DNA of 64,000 nucleotides from Lentzea jiangxiensis (GTDB lineage: Bacteria; Actinomycetota; Actinomycetes; Mycobacteriales; Pseudonocardiaceae), in assembly GCF_900104175.1 (NCBI RefSeq), contig NZ_FNIX01000005.1:430251-494250 (forward strand). Reading direction: 5' to 3'. The translations under genes were made by a program, and so were the position numbers. Shown piece by piece: positions 8,014-17,888 of the stretch (the stretch's first letter is position 1; each line of letters begins with the position of its first letter). The notes under the pieces are model-generated. The model worked only from the letters and a program-made list of their open reading frames with translations, did no database searches and was not told the DNA's origin.

Positions 8014-9819
8014 TCAGCGGGCGTCGGCGGTCACCAGGAGCCGCAGGTTCGCCGCGAGCCACGTCGGTGCCGACGGGGACTCGGCGAACGCGGTGACGGT
8101 GGCCGCCGCCGTGCGCAGACCCGCGGTCTGCAGATGTGCGCCCACTTCCCGCACGCGAGTCAGCAGGCTGCCCGTCAGGTGGTCCAGGCCCCGGTGCGAC
8201 GCCTCGGCCAGGACGGTCAGCGCGCTGTCCACGGCGGCGCTCAGCGGATCGGCCGTCGTCGAGCCCGGCGGCAGCGGCTGCGGGGTCGTGCCCGTCGCCA
8301 CGTCCAGCACGACCACGCCCGCCTCGGTCCGCACGGCCAGCGGGTCGACCACCAGCGTGCCGCGGTGCCGGCGGACGCTGCCGGTGATCATCGTCGGGCC
8401 GGCGCGCAGTGCCGCCGCCAACGCGTCCAACGAGTGCGGAGCGGCGGCTCGGTGCGTTGCTTCGAGCAGGCACGTCGCACCGGTGGGGCCGTGGAGCGTG
8501 GCGGTGAGGCGTTGCGCGGCCGGGTCGTAGGCCAGGCCGGACACCTCCGTGACGCGGACCGCGCGGACCAGTTCCGCCTCGACCCTCGCGCGGACCTGGC
8601 GCGGTGGCAGGTCGGCCAGGTGCGCGGCCGTCGCTTCGTAGTCGTGGACCACCAGGGCCTGCGGGAGGTCGTTCCACGCCGTGCCGACCGGCGTGAGGGA
8701 GGTCTTGGCCACGCGGCTCGTCTTCAGCGCCACCGCCCGGCTCGCGCTGCGCGTCGCCGACTCGGACACGACGTTCGACGCCGCCAGCCGCTGACCGGTG
8801 CGCAGGGCCGTGTCGCGCTGCACCAGCACCACGTCACCCGAGGCGAAGTAGACGTCCATCGTGGACTCCGAGCGCATCCGGGCGCCCAGCGCCGTGAGGC
8901 GGACGCGGCGCAGCGGCGTCTCCGCCGGTTCGTCCGGGCCGAGGACCTCGGCGCGCGGACCGACGGCGGTGGTGCGGGCGTGCAGCTCGGTCAGCAGCGC
9001 CGCGAAGTGTTCCGCCTCGTAGTCGGCATCGCGCCCGCGGTAGGCCGTCAGCTGCGCGAGCAGGTCGGTGATCACGGCGGCCGGCCAGTGCAGCCGTTGT
9101 GCGGTCAGGTCGCGGTGCAGGCGTTGCCACGCCACGTCCAGCACCTCGCTCGCGTTGGCGGCGCCGTCGAGCAGCAGCTGGTCGAGCAGGTCGGTGACGG
9201 CGGTCAGGTCCGTCGCGGTGGTGGGAGATCCGCCCACGTCCACGGTGTCGGTGCCCTGGGCGTCGGCTTCCCGGAACGCCCACACGGCCAGCGCCAGCGC
9301 CTCGTCGCGGTTCACCGCGTCGGTGTGGACGTAGGAGAGGTCGCCGGGCACGAGGAACGTGACCGTGCACGTCGGCAGTTCCGCCTGCGCCGTCTGGTCT
9401 TCCGCGGCCGGGCGGCGCAGCTTGGCGCGGTAGCCCGCCTGGTGCGCCCGGCGGGCCCGGCGCAGCGTGCGTTCACCCATCAACGCCACCAGGTCGTCGT
9501 CCGTCACCACGCTCGGCGACCACAGCTCGGTGGGAGCGGTGGCCTCCTGCGTGCGCTGGTAGGCGAGGACCACGGCGATGCGGTGCCGGCAGACGCCCGT
9601 GGCGCCGCAGCTGCACCGGGCGGCGTCGAGGGCGGTGTTCGGCGGCAGCGTCGTCGTGGTGCCGTCGGGGAACTTGCCCTGGACGGCACCGGCCGGATCG
9701 GTGTCGAGCGCCGGGACGACGCCCGCGTCCAGCTCCTTGGCGGCGCGTTTCACGAGGCCGCGGTTGGCGAGGGCCGCCAGCGCGTCCGGGGTGAGGGCCA
9801 GCAGGTCGGGTCGGGTCAC
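8014..9819 (-). CDS. SWIM zinc-finger protein, last gene of the WGR/DUF4132-MoxR-VWA cassette
   Basis: 601 aa from GTG 9819, whose GTGA overlaps the VWA stop. Near residue 70 there is a SWIM zinc-finger signature, CSCGATGVCRHRIAVVLAY (CxC-X4-CxH), as in proteins that bind DNA or protein partners. The rest is a long all-alpha/beta region with no named domain and no TM segment. The order DUF4132, AAA ATPase, DUF5682, VWA, SWIM matches the E. coli yehI-yehL-yehM-yehP-yehQ set, in which YehQ is the SWIM member. The role is unknown. The SWIM finger and the WGR domains upstream suggest the cassette acts on nucleic acid or on a nucleoprotein target. Confidence 0.75.
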   Translation of the reverse strand: MTRPDLLALTPDALAALANRGLVKRAAKELDAGVVPALDTDPAGAVQGKFPDGTTTTLPPNTALDAARCSCGATGVCRHRIAVVLAYQRTQEATAPTELWSPSVVTDDDLVALMGERTLRRARRAHQAGYRAKLRRPAAEDQTAQAELPTCTVTFLVPGDLSYVHTDAVNRDEALALAVWAFREADAQGTDTVDVGGSPTTATDLTAVTDLLDQLLLDGAANASEVLDVAWQRLHRDLTAQRLHWPAAVITDLLAQLTAYRGRDADYEAEHFAALLTELHARTTAVGPRAEVLGPDEPAETPLRRVRLTALGARMRSESTMDVYFASGDVVLVQRDTALRTGQRLAASNVVSESATRSASRAVALKTSRVAKTSLTPVGTAWNDLPQALVVHDYEATAAHLADLPPRQVRARVEAELVRAVRVTEVSGLAYDPAAQRLTATLHGPTGATCLLEATHRAAAPHSLDALAAALRAGPTMITGSVRRHRGTLVVDPLAVRTEAGVVVLDVATGTTPQPLPPGSTTADPLSAAVDSALTVLAEASHRGLDHLTGSLLTRVREVGAHLQTAGLRTAAATVTAFAESPSAPTWLAANLRLLVTADAR

Positions 9820-10919
9820 CTGAGCTTCTCCGCAACGAACTCCGCGAGCTCTCCGGGGGTCATCGCGCCCACGTGGGCGCCGACGTTCGCGAGGCGCTGG
9901 CCCAGCACCCGGTCGTAGTCCGGGTTGGCCTCCTCGTCGAGCGCCGCCAGGCAGAGCACGTGGGTGCCCTGCTCGCACAGGCCCTTGACGGTGCGCACCA
10001 GCTGCGCGTCGTCGCCGCCCTCGTAGAAGTCGCTGATGATGGCGACGATCGACCGGCGGGGGTTGTCGACGAGCCCGGCTCCGTAGGTCACCGCCCTGGC
10101 GATGTCCGTGCCGCCACCGAGCTGCACCTTCATCAGCAGCTCGACCGGGTCGGTCACGTCGGACGTCAGGTCGACGACGTTGGTGTCGAACGCGACGAGG
10201 TGCGTCTTGAGGCCCGGCAGGCCCCACAGGCAGGCCGCCGTGACCGCCGAGTGGATCACCGAGCTCGTCATCGAGCCGGACTGGTCCACCAGCAGCACGA
10301 CCTGCCACTGCTCCAGGTTCCTCCTGGTGCGCGAGACGAACTTCGCGTGCTCGATGGAGAGCCTGCGCTCCTCCGGCTGGTAGCGCTGGAGGTTCGCCCT
10401 GATCGTCGACCGGAAGTCGAAGTTGCGCGAGTTGCGGTGGATGCTCGGCCGCCGCGACCTCGTGCCGCTGAACGCCGTGCGCACCTCGGTCTTCAGCTTC
10501 TCCATCAGCTGCCGGACCACCGCCTCGACGATCTTGCGCGCCATCGCGAGGACGGCCGGGTTCATCAGGTGCTTGGTCCGCAGCACCGCGCGCAGCAGCG
10601 CCGGGTTCGGCTCGATCCGTTGCAGCACGTCGGGATCCGTGACCACGTCGGTGATCTCGTAGCGCTCGACGGCGTCGCGCTCCAGCCGCTCGATCGTCTC
10701 CCGCGGGAAGAGCGTGTGCACCTCGTCCAGCCAGTCGACGGTCTGCAGCACCGAGTCCTCGCTGCCGCCCTTGCGCACGCCGCGTTCGGCCAGCTCGGGA
10801 TCGCGGCCGTAGAGCCACTGCAGCGCGGCGTCCCGGCGTGCCGCCTCCGCCTGCAGCCCTCCGGTGCAGCGCGAGGCGGGCTCGCCGAGGATCAGCCGCC
10901 AGCGTTCCAGGTCCGTCAT
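9816..10919 (-). CDS. VWA domain (CoxE-like) protein of the cassette
   Basis: 367 aa from ATG 10919, with ATGA overlapping the DUF5682 stop. Residues ~1-160 are helical and basic, with RTAFSGTRSRRPSIHR; residues ~175-367 are a von Willebrand A domain. The MIDAS metal site is intact: DQSGSM (DxSxS), a Thr in GGGTD, and an Asp in IISDFYEGGDD. VWA proteins of this kind are partners of MoxR ATPases and are thought to present substrates or metal-dependent ligands to the ATPase. It corresponds in position to E. coli YehP. It is translationally coupled on both sides, implying fixed stoichiometry with its neighbours. Confidence 0.82.
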   Translation of the reverse strand: MTDLERWRLILGEPASRCTGGLQAEAARRDAALQWLYGRDPELAERGVRKGGSEDSVLQTVDWLDEVHTLFPRETIERLERDAVERYEITDVVTDPDVLQRIEPNPALLRAVLRTKHLMNPAVLAMARKIVEAVVRQLMEKLKTEVRTAFSGTRSRRPSIHRNSRNFDFRSTIRANLQRYQPEERRLSIEHAKFVSRTRRNLEQWQVVLLVDQSGSMTSSVIHSAVTAACLWGLPGLKTHLVAFDTNVVDLTSDVTDPVELLMKVQLGGGTDIARAVTYGAGLVDNPRRSIVAIISDFYEGGDDAQLVRTVKGLCEQGTHVLCLAALDEEANPDYDRVLGQRLANVGAHVGAMTPGELAEFVAEKLR

Positions 10920-13117
10920 GCCAGGCCGCCCTTCACCAGCAACGCTTCCACGCGCTTCTCCACCGCCATCGCCTCCGCCACGAGCACCGGATCGGCGGTG
11001 AGGCGGGTGACGTCTCTCGCGTTGCCCCTGACACCGCGGTGCGCGAGGACCGTCGCCGCGATGGTTTCCCTTTCCCTGGGCGGGAAGTAGCCGAACGCGA
11101 GCCGCAACGCCGGCAGCGCCACCAGGAACTCGTCCTCGGTCATCGCGCTGACCAGTTCGTCGAGGACGCCGACCAGGTCGGGGCTCGCGAGCACCTCCTC
11201 GCGCGCGACCGCGAACAGCCCGGCGAGCCAGTCGCCGAGCGCCTCGACGCCGCGGATCTTGCGCACGTCCGGCTGCGTGCCCAGCGCCCAGGCGAGGCCG
11301 AGCGCCGCACCCCTCAGGTCCGGTGGTGCCTGCACGTCGTTGCTCACGCGCGTCGCCACGCCCGTGACGTCCGCCGGGTCCAGCGACAGCGCGGACCCGG
11401 CGTGCAGCACCGCGTCCCTGGTCGCCGCCATCGCCTTGAGCCGCTGCGGATCCGCCGGCGCGGGGCCGCCGTGCAGGCCCTCGACCAGCCACAGCACCCG
11501 CGCGGTGCCGGCGTCGATCACCGAGCCCAGCAGGGCGTCCTTCCTCGTGCCGAACAGCCTGTCGTGCCGCCACAGCCCCAGCACGCCGCCGAGCACCTGC
11601 CCCAGCGCCGCGAGGTCGCCGGTCTCCCGGACGCCCTCGTTGAGCGAGGCCTTGACCTTGCCGGACAACGTCGAGATGCCGCACAGCACGGCGTCGAACA
11701 GGATCGAGGCCAGGCCGTCGAGCCGCGCGTCCCGCGACCGGCGTTCCAGCGCCACCCCGGCCGCCTCCTCCAGCGTGGCGCCGTTCTCGGCCGCTTCGAT
11801 CAGCGCCGCCAGCCGTTCCTCGACGGGCCGCAGCGTCCACTGCTCGTCCAGCTGCGGCTGGGCGCCCTCGGACGGGCCGCTCGTGCGTTCGAAGCCGGGG
11901 ATCCGCAGCACTCTCAGCCGGTGCAGGATCCTGCTGCGCTCCAGCGCCGCCGCGTCGGTGAGGTCGAGGGCGATCTTGCCCTCGTGGTCGAGCCCGTGCG
12001 TGCTCAGCAGTTCCTGCACCGCGTGGACCAGGGGAGGGGCCGGCGTGCTCGGGTGCAGCCGCCCGGTCTTGTCGCCCCGCAGCGCGCCGAGCATCTCGAC
12101 CAGCGCCGGGTGCGCGCCGGGCTGCAGCGTGCCGCGCCGCGTCCACGGTGGCGGCTGCGTCAGGTCCTCGGAGATCAACGCGCTGGTCAGGCCGTCGAGG
12201 ACGTCCGTGCGCGCCAGGTTGCGGTGTCCGCGCAACCGTGCCAGCGCCCCGGCCTGGGTGTGCGCCGCGATGAGGTCCGCGGTCGACACCGGCTGCTGCC
12301 GCTTGCGCAGCCTCGTGGCCACGGACTCGACGAGCCAGTCCGCCGCCCGCCGTGCCCCGGTCTCCCACACCTGCTGGTAGTAACCGGGGGACGGCATGCC
12401 CGACTGGTAGCCCGTGAACGCGTCCAGCCGTGCGTGCGAATACGGCACGAGATAGCTCGCACCTCTCTCACGCTCGGGCACGTCCGGCCATTCCGTGCTG
12501 CCGTCGAGCTTCGCCTTGAGCGCCGCGGTGTGGAAGCCACCGGTGACCACGACGACGGGCCTGTCACCCGCGTCGCGCACCGCCGCCCGCACCCAGCGCG
12601 CCATGTACTCCTCGCGCGCCGAGTCGCCCTCGTCCGCCGTCGCCGTGCCGCGCAGCAGGTCGAAGTACTCCGCCATGCCCTCCGGCTCGTCCTGGGACTC
12701 GAAGAGGTGGTCCCAGAGCACGTCGACGTTGTCGACGGAGAACTCCACGCACAACCTCTCGACGACCTCGGTGTAGCGCAGCTCGGCGTCGGCGTACCTG
12801 TTGCTCACGTCCCGGAACGCCTCGTGCCACGCGGGCAGGTCGATGAACCTGACCTCCGCGCCGCAGCGGCGGCCCTCGGTGATCGCCACCCACTCCGGCG
12901 AGTAGTCGCAGAACGGCGACCACGACGCGTGCTGGTCGGAGTAGCTGAACAGCGCGACGGGCAGCTCGTGTCCCAGCAGCAGCTCGTCGATGCGCTCGTT
13001 GAAGTCGGCGGGACCCTCGATGAGCACGTACGCGGGCTGCTGCTCGGCGATGGTGGCGGCGACCAGCCGGGCACAGGCGGGGCTGTGGTGCCGGACGCCG
13101 ACGAACACGGCCCCCAT
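10916..13117 (-). CDS. DUF5682 family protein of the cassette
   Basis: 733 aa from ATG 13117; the A of this ATG is also the last base of the ATPase stop. The N-terminal ~270 aa has the DUF5682 hallmarks: GVRHHSPACARL, then IEGPADFNERID, and later VVVVTGGFHTAALKAKL. This is an alpha/beta fold with several conserved His that recall the ChaN/TraB erythromycin-esterase-like superfamily, although catalysis is unproven. The C-terminal half is helical and repeat-like. YehM occupies the same slot in E. coli. No signal peptide is present. It is always found with MoxR and VWA partners in the systems I know, so it is probably part of their complex. Confidence 0.75.
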   Translation of the reverse strand: MGAVFVGVRHHSPACARLVAATIAEQQPAYVLIEGPADFNERIDELLLGHELPVALFSYSDQHASWSPFCDYSPEWVAITEGRRCGAEVRFIDLPAWHEAFRDVSNRYADAELRYTEVVERLCVEFSVDNVDVLWDHLFESQDEPEGMAEYFDLLRGTATADEGDSAREEYMARWVRAAVRDAGDRPVVVVTGGFHTAALKAKLDGSTEWPDVPERERGASYLVPYSHARLDAFTGYQSGMPSPGYYQQVWETGARRAADWLVESVATRLRKRQQPVSTADLIAAHTQAGALARLRGHRNLARTDVLDGLTSALISEDLTQPPPWTRRGTLQPGAHPALVEMLGALRGDKTGRLHPSTPAPPLVHAVQELLSTHGLDHEGKIALDLTDAAALERSRILHRLRVLRIPGFERTSGPSEGAQPQLDEQWTLRPVEERLAALIEAAENGATLEEAAGVALERRSRDARLDGLASILFDAVLCGISTLSGKVKASLNEGVRETGDLAALGQVLGGVLGLWRHDRLFGTRKDALLGSVIDAGTARVLWLVEGLHGGPAPADPQRLKAMAATRDAVLHAGSALSLDPADVTGVATRVSNDVQAPPDLRGAALGLAWALGTQPDVRKIRGVEALGDWLAGLFAVAREEVLASPDLVGVLDELVSAMTEDEFLVALPALRLAFGYFPPRERETIAATVLAHRGVRGNARDVTRLTADPVLVAEAMAVEKRVEALLVKGGLA

Positions 13118-14187
13118 CAGCCGGGCAGCAGGTGACGGGCGCGGTGCAGCTCCTGCCACTGCTCGCCCTTGCGCCGCGACGCGTGCTGCTCCAGGTACCG
13201 CCGCAGCCGCGCCAGGTCCTCCGCGTTGTCCTTCGCCGCCGTGCCCGCCAGGCATTCCACGACGTCCGCGGCCGAACCGACCTCGCCGCGCAGGAACCAG
13301 CCCCGCAGGCCGACGGCGTGCGCCACCGACACCGCCTCGGCCGTGCTCATGACGGTGGTCAGCCGGTCGGTGCCCTCGCGCAGGTCGCGGAACGTCCGCA
13401 CCAGCACCTCGAGGACGTCCCGCTTCGGCGCGAGCTCCACGCCGGACTTCGCCAGCAGCTTCGCCGCCTCCTGCTCGACGAGCGCGAGCTCGGTGTCGAA
13501 GTCGGCGATCGGGAACACCGTCTCGAAGTTGAAGCGCCGCTTGAGCGCCGCGCTCATCTCGTTCACGCCGCGGTCCCTCGTGTTCGCCGTGGCGATCACG
13601 TTGAACCCGTCCTGCGCGAACACCATGCCGTCCGGGCCGTTCAGCTCGCCGATCGCCATCACGCGGTCGGACAGCATCGACAGCATGCAGTCCTGGACCT
13701 CCAGCGGGCAGCGCGTGATCTCCTCGAACCGCACGATCTTGCCCTCGGCCATGCCCCGCAGCATCGGCGCCGGCACGAGCGAACGCGGCGACGGGCCCTC
13801 CGAGACCAGCAGCGCGTAGTTCCACGAGTACTTGATCTGGTCCTCGGTGGTGGCCGCGCCGCCCTGGATCGTCAGCGTCGACTCGCCGCAGACCGCCGCC
13901 GCGATCATCTCGGACAGCAACGACTTCGCCGTGCCCGGCTCACCGACGAGCATCAGGCCGCGGCTCGTCGCGAGCGTGACCAGCGCCCTGTCCACCAGGG
14001 ACGGATCGCCCACGAACTTCTTGCTGATGCCCCGGCTCTCGTCGCCCACGACGAACCGGCGCGCGGCGTCGAGGCTGAGCGCCCAGCCCGGTGGCCGGGG
14101 CGCGGTGTCGGTGTCGCGCAGCCGCGCGAGCTCGTCGGCGAAGCGCACCTCGGCGGGTGGGCGCTGCATCGTCTGGGTGCTGGTCAT
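13117..14187 (-). CDS. MoxR-like AAA+ ATPase of the cassette
   Basis: 356 aa from ATG 14187, overlapping the DUF4132 stop as ATGA. AAA+ motifs are complete: Walker A GEPGTAKS near residue 83, Walker B with IVRFEEITR, sensor 1 in VIATANTRDRG, and arginine-finger-like LKRRFNFE. These match the MoxR/RavA group that works with VWA proteins as chaperone-like remodellers. It equals E. coli YehL by position. As the only obvious energy source among these genes, it probably drives remodelling of, or by, the WGR-DUF4132 proteins. No phosphotransfer or nuclease domain is present. Confidence 0.85.
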   Translation of the reverse strand: MTSTQTMQRPPAEVRFADELARLRDTDTAPRPPGWALSLDAARRFVVGDESRGISKKFVGDPSLVDRALVTLATSRGLMLVGEPGTAKSLLSEMIAAAVCGESTLTIQGGAATTEDQIKYSWNYALLVSEGPSPRSLVPAPMLRGMAEGKIVRFEEITRCPLEVQDCMLSMLSDRVMAIGELNGPDGMVFAQDGFNVIATANTRDRGVNEMSAALKRRFNFETVFPIADFDTELALVEQEAAKLLAKSGVELAPKRDVLEVLVRTFRDLREGTDRLTTVMSTAEAVSVAHAVGLRGWFLRGEVGSAADVVECLAGTAAKDNAEDLARLRRYLEQHASRRKGEQWQELHRARHLLPG

Positions 14188-17100
14188 GACTGCAGGGACT
14201 CCAGTTCGGAGAGGAGCTCGGAGAGCGTGATCGGGTCGATCGGGTAGGTCGTGGGCGCGTTCGCGGGCGCGGACCACGTGCCGTGACCGCTGGTGGAGAA
14301 CCACATGTCGCTGAACCCGACCTCGGGGAAGACGTCCACGGCGCCCACCGCGATGCCGGGGTCGAGCGAGGCGACGAGCGCGCCGCCGGCGGGGAACGGC
14401 CGGGTGATCCAGCACTCGACGCCCGCGTCCTGCGGTTCGCCGCGCACCCAGCCCTTCTTGGTCAGGCCGAGGATCTTGCCGATCGGGTACGGGGTGCCGC
14501 AGTACTTCTTCAACCGGGGCAGCAGGTCCTCGCCCGGCGCCAGGAGGTGGACCGGGCGGCCCGTCTGCGGGAACGGCTGGAGGATCTCGTAGTCGGCGAA
14601 GATCTCGCCCCACGCCGCCGCCGTCTCCCGGAGGTCGACCGGGTGTGCGACGCGCACGACCGCGTCCTCGGGCAGCGTGAACTCGTCGTCCTCGGCGTTG
14701 GCGAGCGTGCGGTCTTCGGCCAGGCGGAACGACTCGCCCTCGCCGGTGATCCAGACCAGACGGCGGACCACGTGCCACAGCAGCGGATGTGCCACGAGAA
14801 CCGTCTGGAACTCCTCGGCGCTCCACGTGCGCTGGTTGACCATGGCGCGTTCGAGCCGCTGGATCTGGTCGGACGCGATGGTGCGCACGTCCTTCTTCAG
14901 CGCCATGAACCGCTTGTGCTCCAACGGCGCCTTGTCCTCGTCGTCCTTCACGCCGGGCTTGGGGAGGTCCTTGCGGCGCTTGCCGTCCGGGTCGAGCACG
15001 AACGGCTTGAGCTGCTCGTCGAAGCCGACCGTGAACTGGCGGGAACCGTAGTCGATGACGAGCGTCGCGGCGTCGTCGAGGCCCAGCCGCGGCACCAGCC
15101 GGTCCGACAGCTGGTCGCGCGACAGCCCGAGCTCGGCCGCGATCTGGGCTACCTTCTCCTGCGCCTTGGTCTTGAGGCCCTTGAAGGACACCTTCTCCGC
15201 GATGCTGTTGAGGTGCGACAGGGCGACCTCGGTGCCGATGTCGGCGAGCACGTCGAGCCCGGCGACCGCCCTGGTGTGCTGGCTCTGCCCCGGCCAGACG
15301 CGGATCAGCGGCGACAGCGCCCGCACCGTCGAGTCGTCGCCGAACCAGCCGAGGGCGCTCAGCGCCCAGCTCTCCTTCGACGGCGCACCGGCCTGCTCCC
15401 ACGCCTGGAAGACCGCCCACGCGAACGCCGCCAGCGAGTGCCTGTCGAGCGCCTCGCGCACGATCGGCAGCCCCGCGTAGAGCTCACCCGGCTTCGACAG
15501 CGCGGCCGTCATCAGCAGGTGCGCGGCGGTCGCGGCGGGCAGCGCGTGCCTGCGGTCGCTCAGCAGGACCTGCGGCAGCAACCGGGTGTCCGCCCACAGG
15601 CCGATGGCCGGCAGCTTCGCGGGCAGCACGTCGACCGGGTCGACCGACAGCACGAGGTCGATCGCGGCCTCGGCCCCGCACTCCCGCGCGATCGCCGCCA
15701 CGTCGACACCGACGTTGTTGTGCAGGTGCCGCAAGGCCGCCTCGGCGTTGCGGCGGGGAACCCCGGTCTTGCCCGCCGCCGCGGGGATCAGCAGCCGGGC
15801 GGCCTGCTCGCGGTGCCGGGCCAGCCACTCGATGCCCCAGCGGCGCGGCTGCTTGGTGCGCGCGAACCAGTCGGCCATTTGCGCCGCCACCTCGACGGTC
15901 GCGAACGGCAGCAGCACCACACCCGTCCCCGCCGGAGCCGACTGCACGTGCCGGAGCAACGCGCGCACGGCATCCAGACCGAACCGCGCGGCGATGTTCC
16001 TGCCCCACTCCTCGACGCCGTAGCTGTAGCGCGGCTCCCAGTCCGCGAGCAGGTGCCGCACAGCGTCGTCGGGGGCGAGGAGGAACAGGTCGTTGTCGTA
16101 GTAGCCGATCCGGCCGGCCTCGTAGTCCTTGAGCAGCCGGCGCCAGTCCTGGTGGCCGTCCCGCCAGGCCGCGCCCGCCTCCAGCCACTCCTCGCGCTCG
16201 CCGGGCAACCAGCTGACACCGGGCGCCGGCACCGGGAGGTCCGTGAGCACCACGGGCTTCACCGGCTTCTTGCGGTTCAGCCACGGCGGCGAGGCCAGCA
16301 GCGGCGGCAACTGCTCCGGGCTCGCGTCCGGCACGATCACCAGCCCGGACTCGGCGAGCACCGCCGCGACCTCGTCCGACACGGAGACCTGCGGGTTGGA
16401 CAGCAGATGCGCGTGCAACAGCTGACGCGCGCTCTCACTCGACGACACCCGCTGGGACAGCAACCGCGCCGCCCGCGACGGGAACGCCGCCATCGCCGCC
16501 ACGACGGCAGGCCGCACGTACTTCTCGTCCACGCGGTCGAGAAGGATGGTGAACGCCTCGTCGGTCGGCAACGCCGCGAGAACGTTCAACGCCTGCTTGC
16601 GCCCGCCGGTCCGCTGGTGGTAGCTGTCGGAGTCGAGCTCTTCGGCGAGCAACGGCGCGATGTCCGGCCCCAGCACGTACACGGCTGTGTAGAGCACGAA
16701 CGCCGACGTCGTGAGCGCCTCGTCGGCCTTCCGGAAGTCCTCGACCGACCGCGCGCTGCTCGGCAGCATCCACCACCGGCTCTGCGTGAAGTTCTGCCGG
16801 CAGGTCTCGTCGAACCAGTCCGCCCGCTCGGGCAGCAGGAACGACCGGACCTCGACCTCGACGCCCGGCCCGCCGAGCTCCTCCAGCGCACTCTCGGCAG
16901 CCGCGCGCTCCTCGGGGCTCGCCACGGCGATCGCGTACCGGACGGCCGTCAGCATCAGGCCCTCCGGGTCACCGATCGACGTGCGGAAGCTCTTGACGCG
17001 CTGCAGGCAGACACCGGTCCAGTCGCCGCGCTTCTGGTGCCATTGGCTGGAGTACGTGAGGCTCATGAGCTCGACCACAGCCGCGGTCGCGAACGCGAGG

Positions 17101-17819
17101 CCGTGGTCGGCGATCCAGGCGTGCACCGCCGGGACGCCCTGCTCCGTGACCGCCGCGATCGCCGCCGCGCCGACGGGCGTCGGCCTGCCGTCGAGGTGGG
17201 CGCGGGCGGCACCCACCAGTTCGGGATCCGAGCCCTTGGCCTCGAAGGCGGTCGCGAGGGCTGCTGCCTTCTCGGTGATCCGGCGGCGGGCCTGGTCGGC
17301 CTTCGCGGGGTCGAGGGTGAAGTCCGGGGCCGGGTCGAAGCCGCGCTGGCGCACGGCGTCGCGGGCCCAGGCCTTGGGGATCACCCAGGTGTCCTCGTCG
17401 AGGACGGGGCTGGGCGCGGGAGCGGCGGGGGTGGTGGCCTGCCGGGCAGCGGGCTCGGTGGCGCCAGGCTGCCCGTCGGCGGGCTCGGCGACCACGGCTT
17501 GCCGTAAGTCCGTTCCCGGTGCGGTGGTCCCGGCGTCGGGTCCCTGCGCGGCACCGGATCCCGCGACGGCGATTCCCTGCGCGGCGGCCGACGTCGCCGT
17601 CGCCGGCTCGGCGGTGCCCTCCGGCTGATAGCCCTTCTTCTCCTTCTCCGCCACCAGTTTCGCGACGTGCGCGGTGGCCGCCTCGACGGAGGCCAGCTCC
17701 TTCGTCTTGACCTGGCCGGCAGTGCCCAGCCGTCCGAACCGGACGGTCACCGCCGCGCCGTCCTGCTCGATCTCCCAGAACTTCGCGGAGCCGTCCGCGA
17801 CGAGTTCCCACCTGCGCAC
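14184..17819 (-). CDS. WGR-DUF4132 protein, copy C (MolR/YehI-like)
   Basis: 1211 aa. GTG 17819 is chosen because GGAGG precedes it by 7 bases and because all three copies start identically with VRRWEL. Residues ~1-68 are a WGR domain (FWEIEQDG, then VRFGRLGTAGQ), known from PARP-type proteins and MolR for contacting broken or modified DNA. Residues ~69-140 are a low-complexity Ala/Pro/Thr linker. The central ~700 aa are helical, and the last ~350 aa are DUF4132 (SRDQLSDRLVPRLGLDDAA, then QFTVGFDEQLKPFVLDPDGK). A PafBC-like promoter lies just upstream. Its 3' end is coupled to the ATPase. Confidence 0.85.
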   Translation of the reverse strand: MRRWELVADGSAKFWEIEQDGAAVTVRFGRLGTAGQVKTKELASVEAATAHVAKLVAEKEKKGYQPEGTAEPATATSAAAQGIAVAGSGAAQGPDAGTTAPGTDLRQAVVAEPADGQPGATEPAARQATTPAAPAPSPVLDEDTWVIPKAWARDAVRQRGFDPAPDFTLDPAKADQARRRITEKAAALATAFEAKGSDPELVGAARAHLDGRPTPVGAAAIAAVTEQGVPAVHAWIADHGLAFATAAVVELMSLTYSSQWHQKRGDWTGVCLQRVKSFRTSIGDPEGLMLTAVRYAIAVASPEERAAAESALEELGGPGVEVEVRSFLLPERADWFDETCRQNFTQSRWWMLPSSARSVEDFRKADEALTTSAFVLYTAVYVLGPDIAPLLAEELDSDSYHQRTGGRKQALNVLAALPTDEAFTILLDRVDEKYVRPAVVAAMAAFPSRAARLLSQRVSSSESARQLLHAHLLSNPQVSVSDEVAAVLAESGLVIVPDASPEQLPPLLASPPWLNRKKPVKPVVLTDLPVPAPGVSWLPGEREEWLEAGAAWRDGHQDWRRLLKDYEAGRIGYYDNDLFLLAPDDAVRHLLADWEPRYSYGVEEWGRNIAARFGLDAVRALLRHVQSAPAGTGVVLLPFATVEVAAQMADWFARTKQPRRWGIEWLARHREQAARLLIPAAAGKTGVPRRNAEAALRHLHNNVGVDVAAIARECGAEAAIDLVLSVDPVDVLPAKLPAIGLWADTRLLPQVLLSDRRHALPAATAAHLLMTAALSKPGELYAGLPIVREALDRHSLAAFAWAVFQAWEQAGAPSKESWALSALGWFGDDSTVRALSPLIRVWPGQSQHTRAVAGLDVLADIGTEVALSHLNSIAEKVSFKGLKTKAQEKVAQIAAELGLSRDQLSDRLVPRLGLDDAATLVIDYGSRQFTVGFDEQLKPFVLDPDGKRRKDLPKPGVKDDEDKAPLEHKRFMALKKDVRTIASDQIQRLERAMVNQRTWSAEEFQTVLVAHPLLWHVVRRLVWITGEGESFRLAEDRTLANAEDDEFTLPEDAVVRVAHPVDLRETAAAWGEIFADYEILQPFPQTGRPVHLLAPGEDLLPRLKKYCGTPYPIGKILGLTKKGWVRGEPQDAGVECWITRPFPAGGALVASLDPGIAVGAVDVFPEVGFSDMWFSTSGHGTWSAPANAPTTYPIDPITLSELLSELESLQS

Positions 17820-17866
17820 TGCTGTACCTCCTGCTGGGGCCACACAAGGGAGTTGGTCTGGAACGG

Positions 17867-17888
17867 ACGCTACTCAGGGGGTCTGACA
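17867..17888 (-). promoter_or_regulatory. PafBC/RecA-NDp-like DNA-damage promoter before DUF4132 copy C
   Basis: On the minus strand, TGTCAGAC (17888-17881) is followed by exactly 8 bases and TAGCGT (17872-17867). This fits the actinobacterial LexA-independent damage promoter (core TGTCR, spacer of 8, TANNNT), recognised with the help of PafBC. A start near 17860 would leave a ~40-base leader to the GTG at 17819. The GAC in place of the mycobacterial GTG is a deviation from the core consensus. Confidence 0.6.

Noticed and set aside
14283..17507. Plus-strand ORF of 1074 aa opposite DUF4132 copy C (and similar giants opposite copies A and B and the GH97 gene)
   Set aside because: They are frame shadows: Arg/Ala/Gly/His-rich low-complexity text without a start site, domain or codon bias, running antisense to genes with clear domains.
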